The position numbers were made by a program, and so were the translations under genes. The notes under the pieces are model-generated. The model was not told the DNA's origin. It did no database searches and saw only the letters and a list, made by a program, of their open reading frames with translations. Shown here piece by piece: positions 40,981 through 61,066 of a stretch of DNA of 64,000 nt. How positions within the stretch are numbered: position 1 is the stretch's first letter; the number at the start of each line of letters is the position of its first letter. Location: the NCBI RefSeq assembly GCF_008641065.1, contig NZ_VTRS01000005.1, positions 62,001 through 126,000 on the forward strand. The letters are read 5' to 3'. This DNA is from Rhabdaerophilum calidifontis (GTDB lineage: Bacteria > Pseudomonadota > Alphaproteobacteria > Rhizobiales > Beijerinckiaceae).

Positions 40981-41499
40981 GTGGATAGAGCTGGAAAAGA
41001 AGAGCTCGTCTCGACGCTGAACGCGGTCTTCCAGAAGGCCGGCGTCGTCGTCGTCGCGCATTATTCCGGCCTGACGGTGGCCCAGATGCAGAAGCTCCGC
41101 AAGGAGATGAAGGCAGCGGGCGCCACGGTGAAGGTCGCGAAGAACCGCCTCGTGAAGATCGCGCTCGATGGCACGGACGTCCAGTCCATCGCCGGCCTCA
41201 TGAAGGGTCCGACCATCCTGGCCTATTCGCAGGATCCGGTCGCGGCCCCGAAGGTCGCCGTCGATTTCGCCAAGGGTCACGACAAGCTCGTGATCCTCGG
41301 CGGTGCGATGGGCAGGACGGCCCTTGATGCGAATGGTGTGAAGGCGCTCGCCACCATGCCGTCGCTCGATGAACTGCGCGGCAAGCTCGTGGGCCTCCTC
41401 GTGGCCCCGGCGACCAAGGTCGCGCAGCTCGCGAATGCGCCTGCGGCCAAGCTCGCGCGCGTGTTCGGGGCCTATGCCAAGCGAGACGAAGCAGCCTGA
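40981..41499 (+). CDS. rplJ: 50S ribosomal protein L10
   Basis: 172 residues starting with GTG ([10 protein letters not shown]), the usual start for L10 in this group. Landmarks: [26 protein letters not shown] and [12 protein letters not shown], then LKGPT-type [13 protein letters not shown]. It anchors the L12 stalk and, with L12, represses its own leader. rplL follows after 97 bases. Confidence 0.97.
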   Translation: MDRAGKEELVSTLNAVFQKAGVVVVAHYSGLTVAQMQKLRKEMKAAGATVKVAKNRLVKIALDGTDVQSIAGLMKGPTILAYSQDPVAAPKVAVDFAKGHDKLVILGGAMGRTALDANGVKALATMPSLDELRGKLVGLLVAPATKVAQLANAPAAKLARVFGAYAKRDEAA

Positions 41500-41596
41500 G
41501 ACGCAACCCGAAAGAGGGGCTGGGCGGGCCGGAAAGCCGACATCCCGCCGAGCGGCCCCGATCCGAAAACGAACCTGATACCAAGGAAATAGTGAC

Positions 41597-41983
41597 ATGG
41601 CCGATCTGACCAAACTCGTCGACGAATTGTCGAACCTGACCGTTCTCGAGGCCGCCGAGCTCGCGAAGCTCCTCGAGGAGAAGTGGGGCGTTTCCGCCGC
41701 CGCCGCCGTGGCGGTCGCGGCTGTCCCGGGTGCTGCCGGCGGTGGTGCCGCCGCCGCGCCGGTCGAGGAGAAGACCGAATTCACGGTCGTTCTCGCGGCG
41801 GCGGGCGACAAGAAGATCGAGGTCATCAAGGAGGTCCGCGCGATCACCGGCCTCGGCCTCAAGGAAGCGAAGGATCTCGTCGAAGGCGCGCCGAAGCCTG
41901 TCAAGGAAGGCGTCAGCAAGGACGAGGCCGAGAAGATCAAGAAGCAGCTCGAGGCGGCCGGCGCCAAGGTCGAGCTCAAGTGA
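41597..41983 (+). CDS. rplL: 50S ribosomal protein L7/L12
   Basis: 128 residues. N-terminal dimer domain ([27 protein letters not shown]), Ala/Pro-rich hinge (about 33-58), and C-terminal domain with EFTVVL and [25 protein letters not shown]. It recruits translation GTPases. AAGGAAA lies upstream of the ATG. Confidence 0.98.
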   Translation: MADLTKLVDELSNLTVLEAAELAKLLEEKWGVSAAAAVAVAAVPGAAGGGAAAAPVEEKTEFTVVLAAAGDKKIEVIKEVRAITGLGLKEAKDLVEGAPKPVKEGVSKDEAEKIKKQLEAAGAKVELK

Positions 41984-42015
41984 GGTCCGCCCTCCGGGGC
42001 AGCACCTGACGACGA

Positions 42016-42053
42016 CCCGCGCGGGGCCATTCCCGCGCGGGCCTTTTGGTTTC
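42016..42053 (+). terminator. Attenuator-like terminator between rplL and rpoB
   Basis: CCCGCGCGGG, GCCATT, CCCGCGCGGG followed by CCTTTTGGTTTCT. The 10-bp stem with a broken T-run suits a partial terminator that lowers rpoBC expression relative to rplJL, as in E. coli. Confidence 0.75.
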
Positions 42054-42131
42054 TAAGGGGGGCGGTGCCCTCCGCGGCCGGGCCGGACACCTGGTCGGGC
42101 AGGATCGGAACTAGGCTTTACGGGGATCGAG

Positions 42132-46301
<4,170 letters not shown>

Positions 46302-46312
46302 CCGAACGGGGA

Positions 46313-46360
46313 GGGGGGCACCCCCCTTCCGGCCGGGGCGCGCGAAGCGCCGCCCGGCCG
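46313..46360 (+). repeat. Two hairpins in the rpoB-rpoC spacer
   Basis: GGGGGG / CCCCCC around CA at 46313-46326, then CGGCCGGG (46330-46337) pairing with CCCGGCCG (46353-46360) with an inner GCGC stem and GAA loop. No T-run. They may be mRNA processing or stability sites between the two polymerase genes. Confidence 0.6.
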
Positions 46361-46437
46361 CGTGACGACATGTGTGAGATGATTTCGGACGGGATGCGCC
46401 GGCGGGCCAAGGCTCCGGCATCCTTCAGGAGACGGCG

Positions 46438-50625
<4,188 letters not shown>

Positions 50626-50648
50626 TCCTGCCGGGCACGCAGAAAACA

Positions 50649-50676
50649 GGGCGGGGGAGACCCCGCCCTCTTCGTT
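50649..50676 (+). terminator. Intrinsic terminator after rpoC
   Basis: GGGCGGGG, GAGA, CCCCGCCC then TCTTCGTT: 8 perfect base pairs with a modest T-rich tail. Confidence 0.82.
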
Positions 50677-50791
50677 TGGCGGCCCTGATCGTCCGTCCGC
50701 GGCGGTTTTTCCGTGCGGCGTGATCTGGCGCAAACTCCGCCGCGCCGCGCCGCGCTAGGGTCGCGCCGGTTCGCGGAAAGGGGAGGGGCCG

Positions 50792-51373
50792 ATGGCGCGG
50801 AAGATCCTGATCGTGCGCGGGCATCCGGATCCGGCGCCGGGGCATTTCTGCGACGCGCTGGTGACCGCCTATCGGGAGGGCGCCGAGGCCGCCGGCCATG
50901 CGGTGACGGTTCTCGACATCGCGGCGATGGATCTGCCCTATCTCCGCTCTGCCGATTCGTGGAAGCTGCCGGCGGCAAACGCCGATATCCGGCACGCTCA
51001 GGAGGCGATCGCGCGGGCCGACCATCTCGTGATCGTCTATCCGCTCTGGCTCGGCGACATGCCGGCGCTGCTGAAATCCTTCTTCGAACAGGTGAGCGCC
51101 AACGGGTTCGTGATGGCGCTCGGTCCCGAAGGCCGCTGGCGGCAGGGGCTGAAGGGCAAATCGGCGCGCCTCATCGTGACGATGGGCATGCCGGCTTTGG
51201 TCTATCGCTTCTATTTCCTCGCGCATTCGCTCCGGAGCCTCGAGCGCAATGTCCTGCGTTTCGCGGGCATGGCGCCGGTGCGCTCGAGTCTGATCGGCCC
51301 GGTGGAGAAGGGGGCGGCCTTCCGGCAGGATTGGCTGGGTCGGATCCGTGCGCTTGGCGCGGCGGCGGAATAG
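50792..51373 (+). CDS. Flavodoxin-like NAD(P)H oxidoreductase
   Basis: 193 residues. Flavodoxin-like fold of the NAD(P)H:quinone oxidoreductase type: KILIVRGHPDPAPGHFCDALVTAY at the FMN/FAD phosphate loop, ADHLVIVYPLWLGDMPALLKSFFEQV (the isoalloxazine loop) and the RLIVTMGMPALVYRFYF strand. Likely two-electron reduction of quinones or similar. AAAGGGGAGG precedes the ATG. It separates rpoC from rpsL. Confidence 0.87.
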   Translation: MARKILIVRGHPDPAPGHFCDALVTAYREGAEAAGHAVTVLDIAAMDLPYLRSADSWKLPAANADIRHAQEAIARADHLVIVYPLWLGDMPALLKSFFEQVSANGFVMALGPEGRWRQGLKGKSARLIVTMGMPALVYRFYFLAHSLRSLERNVLRFAGMAPVRSSLIGPVEKGAAFRQDWLGRIRALGAAAE

Positions 51374-51781
51374 TGCCATGCGCATGGCGGGTTTCCGGCA
51401 TGCGCATGGCCCCGGCGGCGGAAATAGCGGGAATTTCCGGTTGACTTTCGGGGCAGGCCGAGTCAGAAGCACGCCACTCGGCAGGCCGTGATCCGTGCAT
51501 GCTTCGCGAGGCATTCGCGGAACCAACCGGATCAAACGCTGCCTTTCTAGCGACCTGGAAAGTCATCGGTCAGGCCCTCGGGTCCGACCGGGCCGGTCAT
51601 GATCTCGGGAAGCGTGACCCGCTTCGCGTGATCCTCTGGATTAGGCGCCTTATGGGCCTCCTTCGGTTTGGCCCAAAAGGCGCGTTTTTGCGCTGCCGGC
51701 TCCGACCGTCGGCGTGAAGGCCCGCAAGGGCCGCGAGCGTGCCCGGCAACGGGCGCAGGGAATGGAAGAGAAGGGCATCGA
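51374..51781 (+). other. 408-base region upstream of rpsL
   Basis: No gene seen. TTGACT at 51441 is a possible -35 box; 17 bases on is CAGAAG, a poor -10. The main feature is a terminator-like hairpin at 51645-51689 about 95 bases before rpsL. The rest of the region between them is GC-rich with several short dyads (for example GGTC...GACC near 51590-51610). It is most simply the leader of the str operon. Confidence 0.5.
51645..51689 (+). terminator. Terminator-like hairpin upstream of rpsL (possible attenuator)
   Basis: GCGCCTT-AT-GGGCC pairs with GGCCC-AA-AAGGCGC, a 14-bp stem with one A-A mismatch and a loop of 11 bases, followed by GTTTTT. It ends 93 bases before the rpsL ATG. It either stops transcription from the oxidoreductase gene or attenuates the str operon, depending on where the rpsL promoter lies. 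Confidence 0.75.
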
Positions 51782-52153
51782 ATGCCGACCATTAGCCAGC
51801 TGATCCGGAAGCCCCGGGAAGCCGTCAAGAGCCGGAACAAGGTTCCCGCGCTCGAGGCTTCCCCGCAGAAGCGCGGTGTCTGCACGCGCGTCTACACCAC
51901 GACCCCGAAGAAGCCGAACTCGGCGCTTCGCAAGGTCGCGAAGGTGCGCCTGGTCAACGGCTTCGAGGTCATCGGCTATATCCCCGGCGAGGGTCACAAC
52001 CTTCAGGAGCATTCCGTGGTGATGATCCGCGGCGGCCGCGTGAAGGACCTTCCGGGTGTCCGCTATCACATCCTGCGCGGCGTGCTCGACACGCAAGGCG
52101 TCAAGAACCGCAAGCAGCGCCGGTCGAAATACGGCGCCAAGCGTCCGAAGTAA
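51782..52153 (+). CDS. rpsL: 30S ribosomal protein S12
   Basis: 123 residues. [11 protein letters not shown] start, [17 protein letters not shown] and [13 protein letters not shown]; both Lys residues linked to streptomycin sensitivity are wild type. It guards decoding accuracy at the A site. The ATG at 51782 has GAGAAGGG upstream; the frame upstream is not protein-like. First gene of the str operon. Confidence 0.98.
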   Translation: MPTISQLIRKPREAVKSRNKVPALEASPQKRGVCTRVYTTTPKKPNSALRKVAKVRLVNGFEVIGYIPGEGHNLQEHSVVMIRGGRVKDLPGVRYHILRGVLDTQGVKNRKQRRSKYGAKRPK

Positions 52154-52165
52154 GAGGTTTTCGAG

Positions 52166-52636
52166 ATGTCCCGCCGTCACGCTGCCGAGAAGCGCGAAAT
52201 CATCCCGGATCCGAAGTTCGGGGACGTGGTCCTGACGAAGTTCATGAACGCCGTCATGTATGAGGGCAAGAAGTCGGTTGCCGAGAAGATCGTCTACGGC
52301 GCCTTCGACCTGATCGAGACCCGCGCGAAGTCCGAGCCGCTGCCGCTGTTCAAGCAGGCGCTCGACAATGTCGCGCCGGCGGTCGAGGTGCGCTCCCGCC
52401 GCGTCGGCGGCGCCACCTACCAGGTTCCGGTCGAGGTTCGCGCCGAGCGCCGCCAGGCACTGGCGATCCGCTGGATCATCAATGCCGCGCGCGCGCGCAA
52501 CGACAAGACGATGGTCGAGCGTCTCTCGGCCGAGTTGATCGACGCTGCAAACAATCGCGGCAACGCGGTCAAGAAGCGCGAGGAGACGCACCGGATGGCG
52601 GAAGCCAACCGCGCCTTCTCGCATTATCGCTGGTAA
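52166..52636 (+). CDS. rpsG: 30S ribosomal protein S7
   Basis: 156 residues, normal length. [28 protein letters not shown], then [28 protein letters not shown], ending AFSHYRW. It nucleates the 30S head and represses str in many bacteria. Twelve bases after rpsL. Confidence 0.98.
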   Translation: MSRRHAAEKREIIPDPKFGDVVLTKFMNAVMYEGKKSVAEKIVYGAFDLIETRAKSEPLPLFKQALDNVAPAVEVRSRRVGGATYQVPVEVRAERRQALAIRWIINAARARNDKTMVERLSAELIDAANNRGNAVKKREETHRMAEANRAFSHYRW

Positions 52637-52671
52637 CCGAAGCCCCGCTCCTGAAGGACGAGGAACCGATC

Positions 52672-54759
52672 ATGGCCCGCCAATATCCGCTCGAGGATTA
52701 CCGTAATTTCGGCATCATGGCCCATATTGATGCCGGCAAGACGACGACGACCGAGCGCATCCTGTATTATACCGGCAAGAGCCACAAGATCGGCGAGGTG
52801 CACGAAGGCGCCGCGACCATGGATTTCATGGAGCAGGAGCAGGAGCGCGGCATCACGATCACGTCGGCCGCGACGACCGCCTTCTGGCAGGGCCGCGACG
52901 GCAAGAAGAAGCGCCTGAACATCATCGACACCCCCGGCCATGTCGATTTTACCATCGAGGTGGAGCGTTCGCTCCGCGTTCTCGACGGCGCCGTCTGCGT
53001 GCTCGATTCCAACCAGGGCGTCGAGCCGCAGACCGAGACGGTCTGGCGGCAGGGCGACAAGTACAACGTTCCCCGCATCGTGTTCGCGAACAAGATGGAC
53101 AAGGTCGGCGCGGATTTCTACCGCTGCCTCTCGGACATCAAGACGCGCCTCGGTGCCCGGCCGGTTGCGATCCAGCTGCCGATCGGCTCGGAGAGCGACT
53201 TCAAGGGCATCGTCGATCTCATCCGCATGAAGGGCGTCGTCTGGGACGATGACAGCCTCGGCGCCTCCTATCGCGACATCGATATTCCGGCTGATCTCGT
53301 CGAGAAGGCCAAGGAATATCGCGAGGCGATGGTCGAGGCCGCGGTCGAGATGGACGATGCGGCGATGGAGGCCTATCTCGAAGGCCGGGAGCCGGACGAG
53401 GAGACGCTGCGTCGCTGCATCCGCACCGCGGTGCTCAAGGGCGCGTTCTATCCCGTGCTCTGCGGCTCGGCCTTCAAGAACAAGGGCGTTCAGACGCTGC
53501 TCGACGCGGTCGTCGATTTCCTGCCCTCGCCGCTCGATCGCCCGGCGATCAAGGGCATCGATGTCGATACCGGTGCCGAGATCGAGCGCAAATCGTCGGA
53601 TGACGAGCCGCTTTCCATGCTCGCCTTCAAGATCATGGATGATCCCTACGGCGTGCTCACCTTCTGCCGCATCTATTCGGGCAAGCTCGAATCGGGCGTG
53701 ACCCTCGCCAATTCGACGCGCGAGAAGCGCGAGCGCATCGGCCGCATGCTGCTGATGCACGCCAACAACCGCGAAGAGATTAAGGAGGCCTATGCCGGCG
53801 ACATCATCGCCGTGATCGGCCTCAAGGACAGCCGCACCGGCGACACGCTCTGCGATCCCAACAAGCAGGTGATCCTCGAACGCATGGAATTCCCGGAGCC
53901 CGTGATCGAGATGGCCATCGAGCCGAAATCGAAGGGCGATCAGGAGAAGATGGCGATCGCGCTCGGCAAGCTCGCGGCGGAGGATCCGTCCTTCCGCGTC
54001 TCGACCGATCAGGAATCGGGCCAGACGATCATCAAGGGGATGGGTGAACTCCATCTCGACATCAAGGTCGACATCCTGAAGCGGACCCACAAGGTCGAGG
54101 TCAATGTCGGCGCGCCGCAGGTCGCCTATCGCGAGACGATCACGCGCGCGGTCGAGCATGATTATACCCACAAGAAGCAGACGGGCGGCTCGGGTCAGTT
54201 CGCGCGCATCAAGTTCGTGCTCGAGCCGAACGAGAAGAACGCGGGCTTCACGTTCGAATCGAAGATCATCGGCGGCGCGGTTCCGAAGGAATACATCCCC
54301 GGCGTCGAGAAGGGTCTCGAGAGCGTCATCGGGTCCGGTCCGCTTGCGGGCTTCCCGGTGGTCGATGTCAAGGTGAGCCTGATCGATGGCGCGTATCACG
54401 AGGTCGATTCCTCGGCGATCGCGTTCGAGATCGCGGCCCGCCAGGGCCTTCGCGAGGCCTTCCAGAAGGCCGGCGCGGTGCTGCTCGAGCCGATCATGAA
54501 GGTCGAGGTCGTGACGCCGGAGGATTTCACCGGTTCGGTGATCGGCGATCTCAACTCGCGGCGCGGCCAGATCCAGGGCCAGGACATGCGCGGCAACGCC
54601 AATGTCGTCAACGCCATGGTGCCGCTCGCCAACATGTTCGGCTATGTCAACGCGCTGCGTTCCTTCAGCCAGGGCCGTGCCTCGTTCTCGATGGTCTTCG
54701 ACCATTACGCGGAGGTTCCGCGCAATGTCGCCGAAGAAGTCATCGCCAAATACGCCTAA
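52672..54759 (+). CDS. fusA: Elongation factor G
   Basis: 695 residues. GTPase motifs [20 protein letters not shown] and NKMD are present; domain IV and V landmarks are [16 protein letters not shown] and [32 protein letters not shown]. It drives translocation. The uninterrupted single-copy form in the str operon is the housekeeping EF-G. 35 bases after rpsG; tuf copy 2 follows after 50. Confidence 0.99.
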   Translation: MARQYPLEDYRNFGIMAHIDAGKTTTTERILYYTGKSHKIGEVHEGAATMDFMEQEQERGITITSAATTAFWQGRDGKKKRLNIIDTPGHVDFTIEVERSLRVLDGAVCVLDSNQGVEPQTETVWRQGDKYNVPRIVFANKMDKVGADFYRCLSDIKTRLGARPVAIQLPIGSESDFKGIVDLIRMKGVVWDDDSLGASYRDIDIPADLVEKAKEYREAMVEAAVEMDDAAMEAYLEGREPDEETLRRCIRTAVLKGAFYPVLCGSAFKNKGVQTLLDAVVDFLPSPLDRPAIKGIDVDTGAEIERKSSDDEPLSMLAFKIMDDPYGVLTFCRIYSGKLESGVTLANSTREKRERIGRMLLMHANNREEIKEAYAGDIIAVIGLKDSRTGDTLCDPNKQVILERMEFPEPVIEMAIEPKSKGDQEKMAIALGKLAAEDPSFRVSTDQESGQTIIKGMGELHLDIKVDILKRTHKVEVNVGAPQVAYRETITRAVEHDYTHKKQTGGSGQFARIKFVLEPNEKNAGFTFESKIIGGAVPKEYIPGVEKGLESVIGSGPLAGFPVVDVKVSLIDGAYHEVDSSAIAFEIAARQGLREAFQKAGAVLLEPIMKVEVVTPEDFTGSVIGDLNSRRGQIQGQDMRGNANVVNAMVPLANMFGYVNALRSFSQGRASFSMVFDHYAEVPRNVAEEVIAKYA

Positions 54760-54809
54760 GTTCAACAGGTTCAGCGCCGGAATAAGCGCGATCATAGGAG
54801 TGCCGATCC

Positions 54810-56000
<1,191 letters not shown>

Positions 56001-56017
56001 TATCCTGACCCAACCAC

Positions 56018-56057
56018 GGCGCACCGCCGGCCTCATGGCGGTGCGCCTTTCGTTTTT
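56018..56057 (+). terminator. Intrinsic terminator after tuf copy 2
   Basis: An 11-bp perfect stem, GGCGCACCGCC / GGCGGTGCGCC around GGCCTCAT, followed by TTTCGTTTTT. It separates the str operon from the S10 operon. Confidence 0.93.
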
Positions 56058-56065
56058 GAGGTTCG

Positions 56066-56081
56066 GGAGGGGTGACCCTCC
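56066..56081 (+). promoter_or_regulatory. Small hairpin in the rpsJ leader
   Basis: GGAGGG, GTGA, CCCTCC: 6 bp stem 40 bases before rpsJ. It may be part of an S10 leader; no clear promoter is visible between the tuf terminator and rpsJ. Confidence 0.35.
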
Positions 56082-56120
56082 GTGAGGCCCGCGAGGGCGC
56101 TCCAGCCAAGGACAAACGCG

Positions 56121-56429
56121 ATGAACGGACAGACCATCCGCATCCGCCTCAAGGCTTTCGATCACCGCGTCCTCGATACGTCGACGCGCGAGATCGTCTC
56201 GACGGCGAAGCGCACGGGCGCGCAGGTGCGCGGACCCATCCCGCTGCCGACGCGGATCGAGAAGTTCACCGTGAACCGCTCGCCGCATGTCGACAAGAAG
56301 AGCCGCGAGCAGTTCGAGATCCGCACGCACAAGCGCGTGCTCGATATCGTCGACCCGACGCCGCAGACCGTGGACGCGCTGATGAAGCTCGACCTCGCCG
56401 CCGGCGTCGATGTCGAAATCCGTCTCTGA
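56121..56429 (+). CDS. rpsJ: 30S ribosomal protein S10
   Basis: 102 residues: [19 protein letters not shown] start, [35 protein letters not shown] core. It also serves as NusE in antitermination. Start chosen at family length with AAGGAC upstream. First gene of the S10 operon. Confidence 0.98.
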   Translation: MNGQTIRIRLKAFDHRVLDTSTREIVSTAKRTGAQVRGPIPLPTRIEKFTVNRSPHVDKKSREQFEIRTHKRVLDIVDPTPQTVDALMKLDLAAGVDVEIRL

Positions 56430-56485
56430 GAAGCGTTGCGCTTCCCAGGTTCTGTGGACCTCCTCTGGAATAAGGACCAAAGCCC

Positions 56486-57235
56486 ATGAGGTCAGGGGTA
56501 ATCGCTCAGAAGATCGGGATGACCCGGGTCTTCAATGAAGGCGGCGAGCATGTGCCGGTGACGGTGCTCAAGCTCGACGGCTGCCAGGTCGTGGCGCATC
56601 GCACCAAGGAGCGGGACGGCTATGTCGCCCTTCAGCTCGGCGCGGGCAAGGCGAAGCCGAAGAACGTCTCGAAGGCCGAGCGCGCGCGCTTCGCCGTCGC
56701 GCAGGTCGAGCCGCGCATGAAGCTCGCGGAATTCCGCGTCGACGAGAAGGGCGTGATCCCGGTCGGCGCCGAGATCACGGCGGACCATTTCCTGCCCGGC
56801 CAGTTCGTCGATGTCACCGGCACGACGACCGGCAAGGGCTATGCGGGCGGCATGAAGCGCTGGAATTTCGGCGGTCTGCGCGCCTCGCACGGCGTCTCGA
56901 TCTCGCATCGCTCCATTGGTTCCACGGGCGGCCGCCAGGACCCCGGCAAGACCTTCAAGAACAAGAAGATGCCGGGCCATCTCGGCGTCGAGCGCGTCAC
57001 CACGCTCAATCTCAAGGTCGTGCGCACCGATGTCGAGCGCGGGCTGATCCTCGTCGAGGGCGCGGTTCCGGGCACCAAGGGCGGCTGGATCATGGTCCGC
57101 GACGCGATCAAGAAGCCGGCCCCGAAGGATCTCCCGCTGCCGGGCAAGTTCCGTCTCGTTCAGGAGACGCAGGCCCAGCCGGAAACCGGCGAGGCCGCCC
57201 CGGCCTCGGCCGAAACCGCGAATTCGGAGGCGTGA
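56486..57235 (+). CDS. rplC: 50S ribosomal protein L3
   Basis: 249 residues, with [28 protein letters not shown] and the conserved core [39 protein letters not shown]-terminal tail rich in Ala, Glu and Pro (about 230-249) extends beyond the E. coli protein, as usual in alphaproteobacteria. It lies near the peptidyl transferase centre. 56 bases after rpsJ. Confidence 0.97.
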   Translation: MRSGVIAQKIGMTRVFNEGGEHVPVTVLKLDGCQVVAHRTKERDGYVALQLGAGKAKPKNVSKAERARFAVAQVEPRMKLAEFRVDEKGVIPVGAEITADHFLPGQFVDVTGTTTGKGYAGGMKRWNFGGLRASHGVSISHRSIGSTGGRQDPGKTFKNKKMPGHLGVERVTTLNLKVVRTDVERGLILVEGAVPGTKGGWIMVRDAIKKPAPKDLPLPGKFRLVQETQAQPETGEAAPASAETANSEA

Positions 57236-57239
57236 CGCG

Positions 57240-57863
57240 ATGAAGCTCTCGGTCACCACGCTCGCCGGCGCGTCCGCCGGCACGGTCGAGGTTTCGGACG
57301 AGGTTTTCGGCCTCGAGCCGCGTATCGACATCCTGCATCGCATGGTGCGCTACCAGCTGGCCAAGCGCCAGGCCGGCACGCATCAGGCGCAGGAGCGCTC
57401 GACGATCAACCGCACGACCAAGAAGATGTTCAAGCAGAAGGGCACCGGCCGTGCCCGCCACGGTTCGGCCAAGGCACCGCAATTCCGCGGCGGTGGCCGC
57501 GCCTTCGGGCCGATCGCGCGCTCCCATGCGCATGACCTGCCGAAGAAGGTGCGTCTGCTCGCGCTCAAGCACGCGCTGTCGGCCAAGGCCAAGGAGAGCC
57601 AGATCGTGGTTCTCGACAAGGCCGAGATCGACGCGCCGAAGACCAAGGCGCTGAAAGAGACCTTCGGCAAGCTCGGCCTTCAGAACGCGCTGATCATCGG
57701 CGGCGCCGAGCTTCAGGACAATTTCCTGCTGGCCTCGCGCGCCATCCCGGACATCGACGTGCTGCCCGTGCAGGGCATCAATGTCTACGACATCCTGCGG
57801 CGGGAGAAGCTGGTGCTGACCCAGGCCGCGCTCGAGGCGCTCTCGCAGCGCTTCGCTGGTTGA
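57240..57863 (+). CDS. rplD: 50S ribosomal protein L4
   Basis: 207 residues. [41 protein letters not shown] is the conserved loop that reaches the exit tunnel. In many bacteria L4 represses the S10 operon. Four bases after rplC. Confidence 0.97.
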   Translation: MKLSVTTLAGASAGTVEVSDEVFGLEPRIDILHRMVRYQLAKRQAGTHQAQERSTINRTTKKMFKQKGTGRARHGSAKAPQFRGGGRAFGPIARSHAHDLPKKVRLLALKHALSAKAKESQIVVLDKAEIDAPKTKALKETFGKLGLQNALIIGGAELQDNFLLASRAIPDIDVLPVQGINVYDILRREKLVLTQAALEALSQRFAG

Positions 57864-57874
57864 GGAGAGCGATC

Positions 57875-58171
57875 ATGGCACTCGATCCCAAGCTGTTCGA
57901 CGTCATCTGCTCGCCGGTGATCACCGAGAAGGCGACCGCGCTCTCCGAGCAGAACAAGGTTGTCTTCAAGGTCGCCAAGACCGCGACGAAGCCGCAGATC
58001 AAGGCGGCGGTCGAGAAGCTGTTCGACGTGAAGGTCGAGAGCGTCAACACCCTCGTCCGCAAGGGCAAGGTGAAGCGCTTCCGCGGCACGATCGGCACGC
58101 AATCGGACGTCAAGAAAGCGATCGTGACCCTCGCCGAGGGCCATTCGATCGACGTGACGACCGGGCTCTGA
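57875..58171 (+). CDS. rplW: 50S ribosomal protein L23
   Basis: 98 residues: [25 protein letters not shown] and the [24 protein letters not shown] segment. It forms the docking site for trigger factor and SRP at the tunnel exit. ATG 57875 with GAGGAGAG upstream is preferred to the frame opening at 57860. Confidence 0.97.
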   Translation: MALDPKLFDVICSPVITEKATALSEQNKVVFKVAKTATKPQIKAAVEKLFDVKVESVNTLVRKGKVKRFRGTIGTQSDVKKAIVTLAEGHSIDVTTGL

Positions 58172-58188
58172 GACGGGAGTGAGGTGAA

Positions 58189-59025
58189 ATGGCACTGAAG
58201 CATTACAACCCCGTCACGCCCGGCATGCGCCAGCTCACGCTGGTGGACCGGTCGGAGCTTTACAAGGGCAAGCCGGTCAAGGCGCTGACCGAGGGCAAGG
58301 CGAGCCAGGGCGGCCGCAACAATCTCGGCCGGGTCACCGTCCGGTTCCGCGGCGGCGGCCACAAGAAGAGCTATCGCATCGTCGATTTCAAGCGGCGCGA
58401 GAAGCTCGGCATGGCGGCCAAGGTGGAACGGCTCGAATACGATCCGAACCGCTCGGCCTTCATCGCGCTCATCGCCTATCAGGACGGCACGCTGAGCTAC
58501 ATCCTCGCGCCGCAGCGTCTGGCCGTGGGCGACACGGTGATCGCCGGCGAGAGCGTGGACATCAAGCCGGGCAACGCGATGCCCGTCGCCAATATCCCGG
58601 TCGGCACGATCGTCCACAATGTCGAGATGAAGATCGGCAAGGGCGGGCAGATCGCGCGCTCGGCCGGCACCTATGCCCAGATCGTCGGCCGCGACCAGGG
58701 CTATGTCATCCTGCGGCTCAATTCCGGCGAGCAGCGGCTCGTCTCGGGGCAGTGCTTCGCCACGATCGGCGCGGTGTCGAACCCGGACCACATGAACGTC
58801 TCGATCGGCAAGGCCGGCCGAAACCGCTGGAAGGGCTTCCGTCCGCACAATCGCGGCGTGGCCATGAACCCGATCGACCACCCGCATGGCGGCGGCGAAG
58901 GCCGCACCTCGGGCGGCCGCCATCCGGTGACCCCGTGGGGCAAGCCGACCAAGGGCAAGAAGACCCGGTCGAACAAGCGCACCGACCGGTTCATCGTGTC
59001 GTCGCGCCACGCGCGCAAGAAGTAA
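58189..59025 (+). CDS. rplB: 50S ribosomal protein L2
   Basis: 278 residues, with [29 protein letters not shown] and the C-terminal [35 protein letters not shown] containing the conserved His near the peptidyl transferase centre. 17 bases after rplW. Confidence 0.98.
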   Translation: MALKHYNPVTPGMRQLTLVDRSELYKGKPVKALTEGKASQGGRNNLGRVTVRFRGGGHKKSYRIVDFKRREKLGMAAKVERLEYDPNRSAFIALIAYQDGTLSYILAPQRLAVGDTVIAGESVDIKPGNAMPVANIPVGTIVHNVEMKIGKGGQIARSAGTYAQIVGRDQGYVILRLNSGEQRLVSGQCFATIGAVSNPDHMNVSIGKAGRNRWKGFRPHNRGVAMNPIDHPHGGGEGRTSGGRHPVTPWGKPTKGKKTRSNKRTDRFIVSSRHARKK

Positions 59026-59035
59026 GGAGAGGCTG

Positions 59036-59314
59036 ATGCCACGCTCGGTTTGGAAAGGTCCGTTCGTCGACGGATACCTTCTGAAGAAGGCAGAGGCCGC
59101 CCGCGCCTCGGGCCGCAACGACGTGATCAAGATCTGGAGCCGGCGCTCCACGATCCTTCCGCAATTCGTGGGTCTGACCTTCGGCATCTATAACGGCCAG
59201 AAGCATGTCCCGGTCGCGGTCTCGGAGGAGATGGTCGGCATGAAGTTCGGCGAATTCGCGCCGACCCGCACCTATTACGGGCATGCGGCCGACAAGAAGG
59301 CGAAGAGGAAGTAA
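59036..59314 (+). CDS. rpsS: 30S ribosomal protein S19
   Basis: 92 residues: [20 protein letters not shown] start and [27 protein letters not shown]. It binds the 30S head near the A-site tRNA. Ten bases after rplB; AAGGAGAG SD. Confidence 0.98.
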   Translation: MPRSVWKGPFVDGYLLKKAEAARASGRNDVIKIWSRRSTILPQFVGLTFGIYNGQKHVPVAVSEEMVGMKFGEFAPTRTYYGHAADKKAKRK

Positions 59315-59315
59315 C

Positions 59316-59693
59316 ATGGGCCAGGTTGCCAATGTCCGGCGTGAGGCCGACACGGAAGCCAAGGCGGTCGCGCGCAATCTGCGCGTCAGCCCGCGCAAGC
59401 TCAACCTCGTCGCGCAGCTCATCCGCGGCAAGAAGGTCACGACGGCGCTCGCCGATCTGGAGTTCAGCCAGAAGCGGATCGCCAAGGACGTGCGGAAATG
59501 CCTCGAAAGCGCGATCGCCAATGCCGAGAACAACCATGATCTCGACATCGACGACCTCGTGGTGACGCAGGCCTATGTCGGCAAGTCGATCGTGATGAAG
59601 CGGATCCAGTTCCATGGCCGCGGGCGCACGGGGCGGGTGACGAAGCCGTTCTCGAACATCACCATCGTCGTTCGTCAGCAGGCGGAGGAGTAA
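59316..59693 (+). CDS. rplV: 50S ribosomal protein L22
   Basis: 125 residues: [25 protein letters not shown] start region and [25 protein letters not shown] beta-hairpin that lines the exit tunnel. It begins one base after the rpsS stop, so translation is coupled. Confidence 0.97.
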   Translation: MGQVANVRREADTEAKAVARNLRVSPRKLNLVAQLIRGKKVTTALADLEFSQKRIAKDVRKCLESAIANAENNHDLDIDDLVVTQAYVGKSIVMKRIQFHGRGRTGRVTKPFSNITIVVRQQAEE

Positions 59694-59696
59694 GCC

Positions 59697-60404
59697 ATGG
59701 GTCAGAAAGTCAATCCGATCGGTCTCCGCCTCGGCATCAACCGCACGTGGGACAGCCGCTGGTTCGCGAATTCCGCGGATTATTCGGGGCTGCTGCACGA
59801 GGATTTCAAGATCCGCGAGGCGCTGATGAAGCTCCTCAAGCAGGCGGCGGTGTCGAAGATCATCGTTGAGCGCCCGCACAAGAAGTGCCGGGTGACGATC
59901 CATTCGGCGCGTCCGGGTGTCGTCATCGGCAAGAAGGGTGCCGATATCGACAAGCTCCGCAAGTCGGTCGCGGCTATGACCAAGAGCGACGTGACGCTCA
60001 ACATCGTCGAGGTGCGCAAGCCTGAGATCGACGCGACGCTCGTCGCGGATTCGATCGCCCAGCAGCTCGAGCGCCGCGTGGCGTTCCGGCGCGCGATGAA
60101 GCGCGCCGTGCAATCCGCGATGCGCCTCGGCGCGGAAGGGATCAAGATCACCTGCGCGGGCCGGCTCGGCGGTGCCGAGATCGCGCGCGTCGAATGGTAT
60201 CGCGAGGGCCGGGTGCCGCTGCACACGCTGCGCGCGGATGTCGATTACGGTGTTGCGACCGCGCATACCGCCTACGGCACCTGCGGCATCAAGGTCTGGA
60301 TTTTCAAGGGCGAGATCCTCGAGCACGATCCGATGGCGCAGGACAAGCGCGCCGAGAGCCAGGATCAGCGCTCGCAGGGCCGTCGCGCGCCGGAAGCGGC
60401 GTGA
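59697..60404 (+). CDS. rpsC: 30S ribosomal protein S3
   Basis: 235 residues: [21 protein letters not shown] start, KH domain with [18 protein letters not shown], and C-terminal [36 protein letters not shown]. Ends with a charged tail. Part of the mRNA entry helicase. Three bases after rplV. Confidence 0.98.
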   Translation: MGQKVNPIGLRLGINRTWDSRWFANSADYSGLLHEDFKIREALMKLLKQAAVSKIIVERPHKKCRVTIHSARPGVVIGKKGADIDKLRKSVAAMTKSDVTLNIVEVRKPEIDATLVADSIAQQLERRVAFRRAMKRAVQSAMRLGAEGIKITCAGRLGGAEIARVEWYREGRVPLHTLRADVDYGVATAHTAYGTCGIKVWIFKGEILEHDPMAQDKRAESQDQRSQGRRAPEAA

Positions 60405-60416
60405 GGTAGGTGAGAG

Positions 60417-60830
60417 ATGCTGCAACCGAAGCGCACGAAATTCCGCAAGCAGTTCAAGGGGCGCGTCAAGGGCGAGGCCAAGGGGGGCTTCGAGCTCGCC
60501 TTCGGCGAATTCGGCCTCAAGGCGATGGATCCTGAGCGCATCACCGCGCGGCAGATCGAGGCGGCCCGCCGCGCGATGACGCGCCACATGAAGCGCGCCG
60601 GCCGCGTCTGGATCCGCGTGTTTCCGGATGTGCCGGTCTCGAAGAAGCCGGCGGAAGTCCGCATGGGTTCGGGCAAGGGTTCGCCGGAACTCTGGGTCGC
60701 GAAGATCAAGCCGGGCCGGATCATGTTCGAGATCGGCGGCGTCGATGTCGGGCTTGCCCGCGAGGCGCTCGATCTCGCGGCCGCCAAGCTGCCGATGAAG
60801 ACGCGCTTCGTCCAGCGCATCGTCGAGTGA
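60417..60830 (+). CDS. rplP: 50S ribosomal protein L16
   Basis: 137 residues: [16 protein letters not shown] start, [30 protein letters not shown] and [24 protein letters not shown]. It helps position A-site tRNA. 12 bases after rpsC. Confidence 0.98.
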   Translation: MLQPKRTKFRKQFKGRVKGEAKGGFELAFGEFGLKAMDPERITARQIEAARRAMTRHMKRAGRVWIRVFPDVPVSKKPAEVRMGSGKGSPELWVAKIKPGRIMFEIGGVDVGLAREALDLAAAKLPMKTRFVQRIVE

Positions 60831-60840
60831 GGAGGGAGCG

Positions 60841-61056
60841 ATGAAGTCCAACCAGCGTCTGTCCGACCTCAAGGTGATGACGGCCGACCAACTCCATGAC
60901 GAGCTTCTCAAGCTCAAGAAGGAGCAGTTCAACCTGCGCTTCCAGCGCGCCACCGGGCAGCTCGAGAATGTCTCGCGCGTGCGCGAGGTGCGCCGCGATA
61001 TCGCGCGGGTCAAGACCATCCAGCGCACGAAGCTCGCCGCAGCGGCCAAGGCTTGA
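60841..61056 (+). CDS. rpmC: 50S ribosomal protein L29
   Basis: 71 residues: two-helix protein with [31 protein letters not shown] and [13 protein letters not shown]. Near the tunnel exit. Ten bases after rplP. Confidence 0.97.
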   Translation: MKSNQRLSDLKVMTADQLHDELLKLKKEQFNLRFQRATGQLENVSRVREVRRDIARVKTIQRTKLAAAAKA

Positions 61057-61066
61057 GGACACGACA

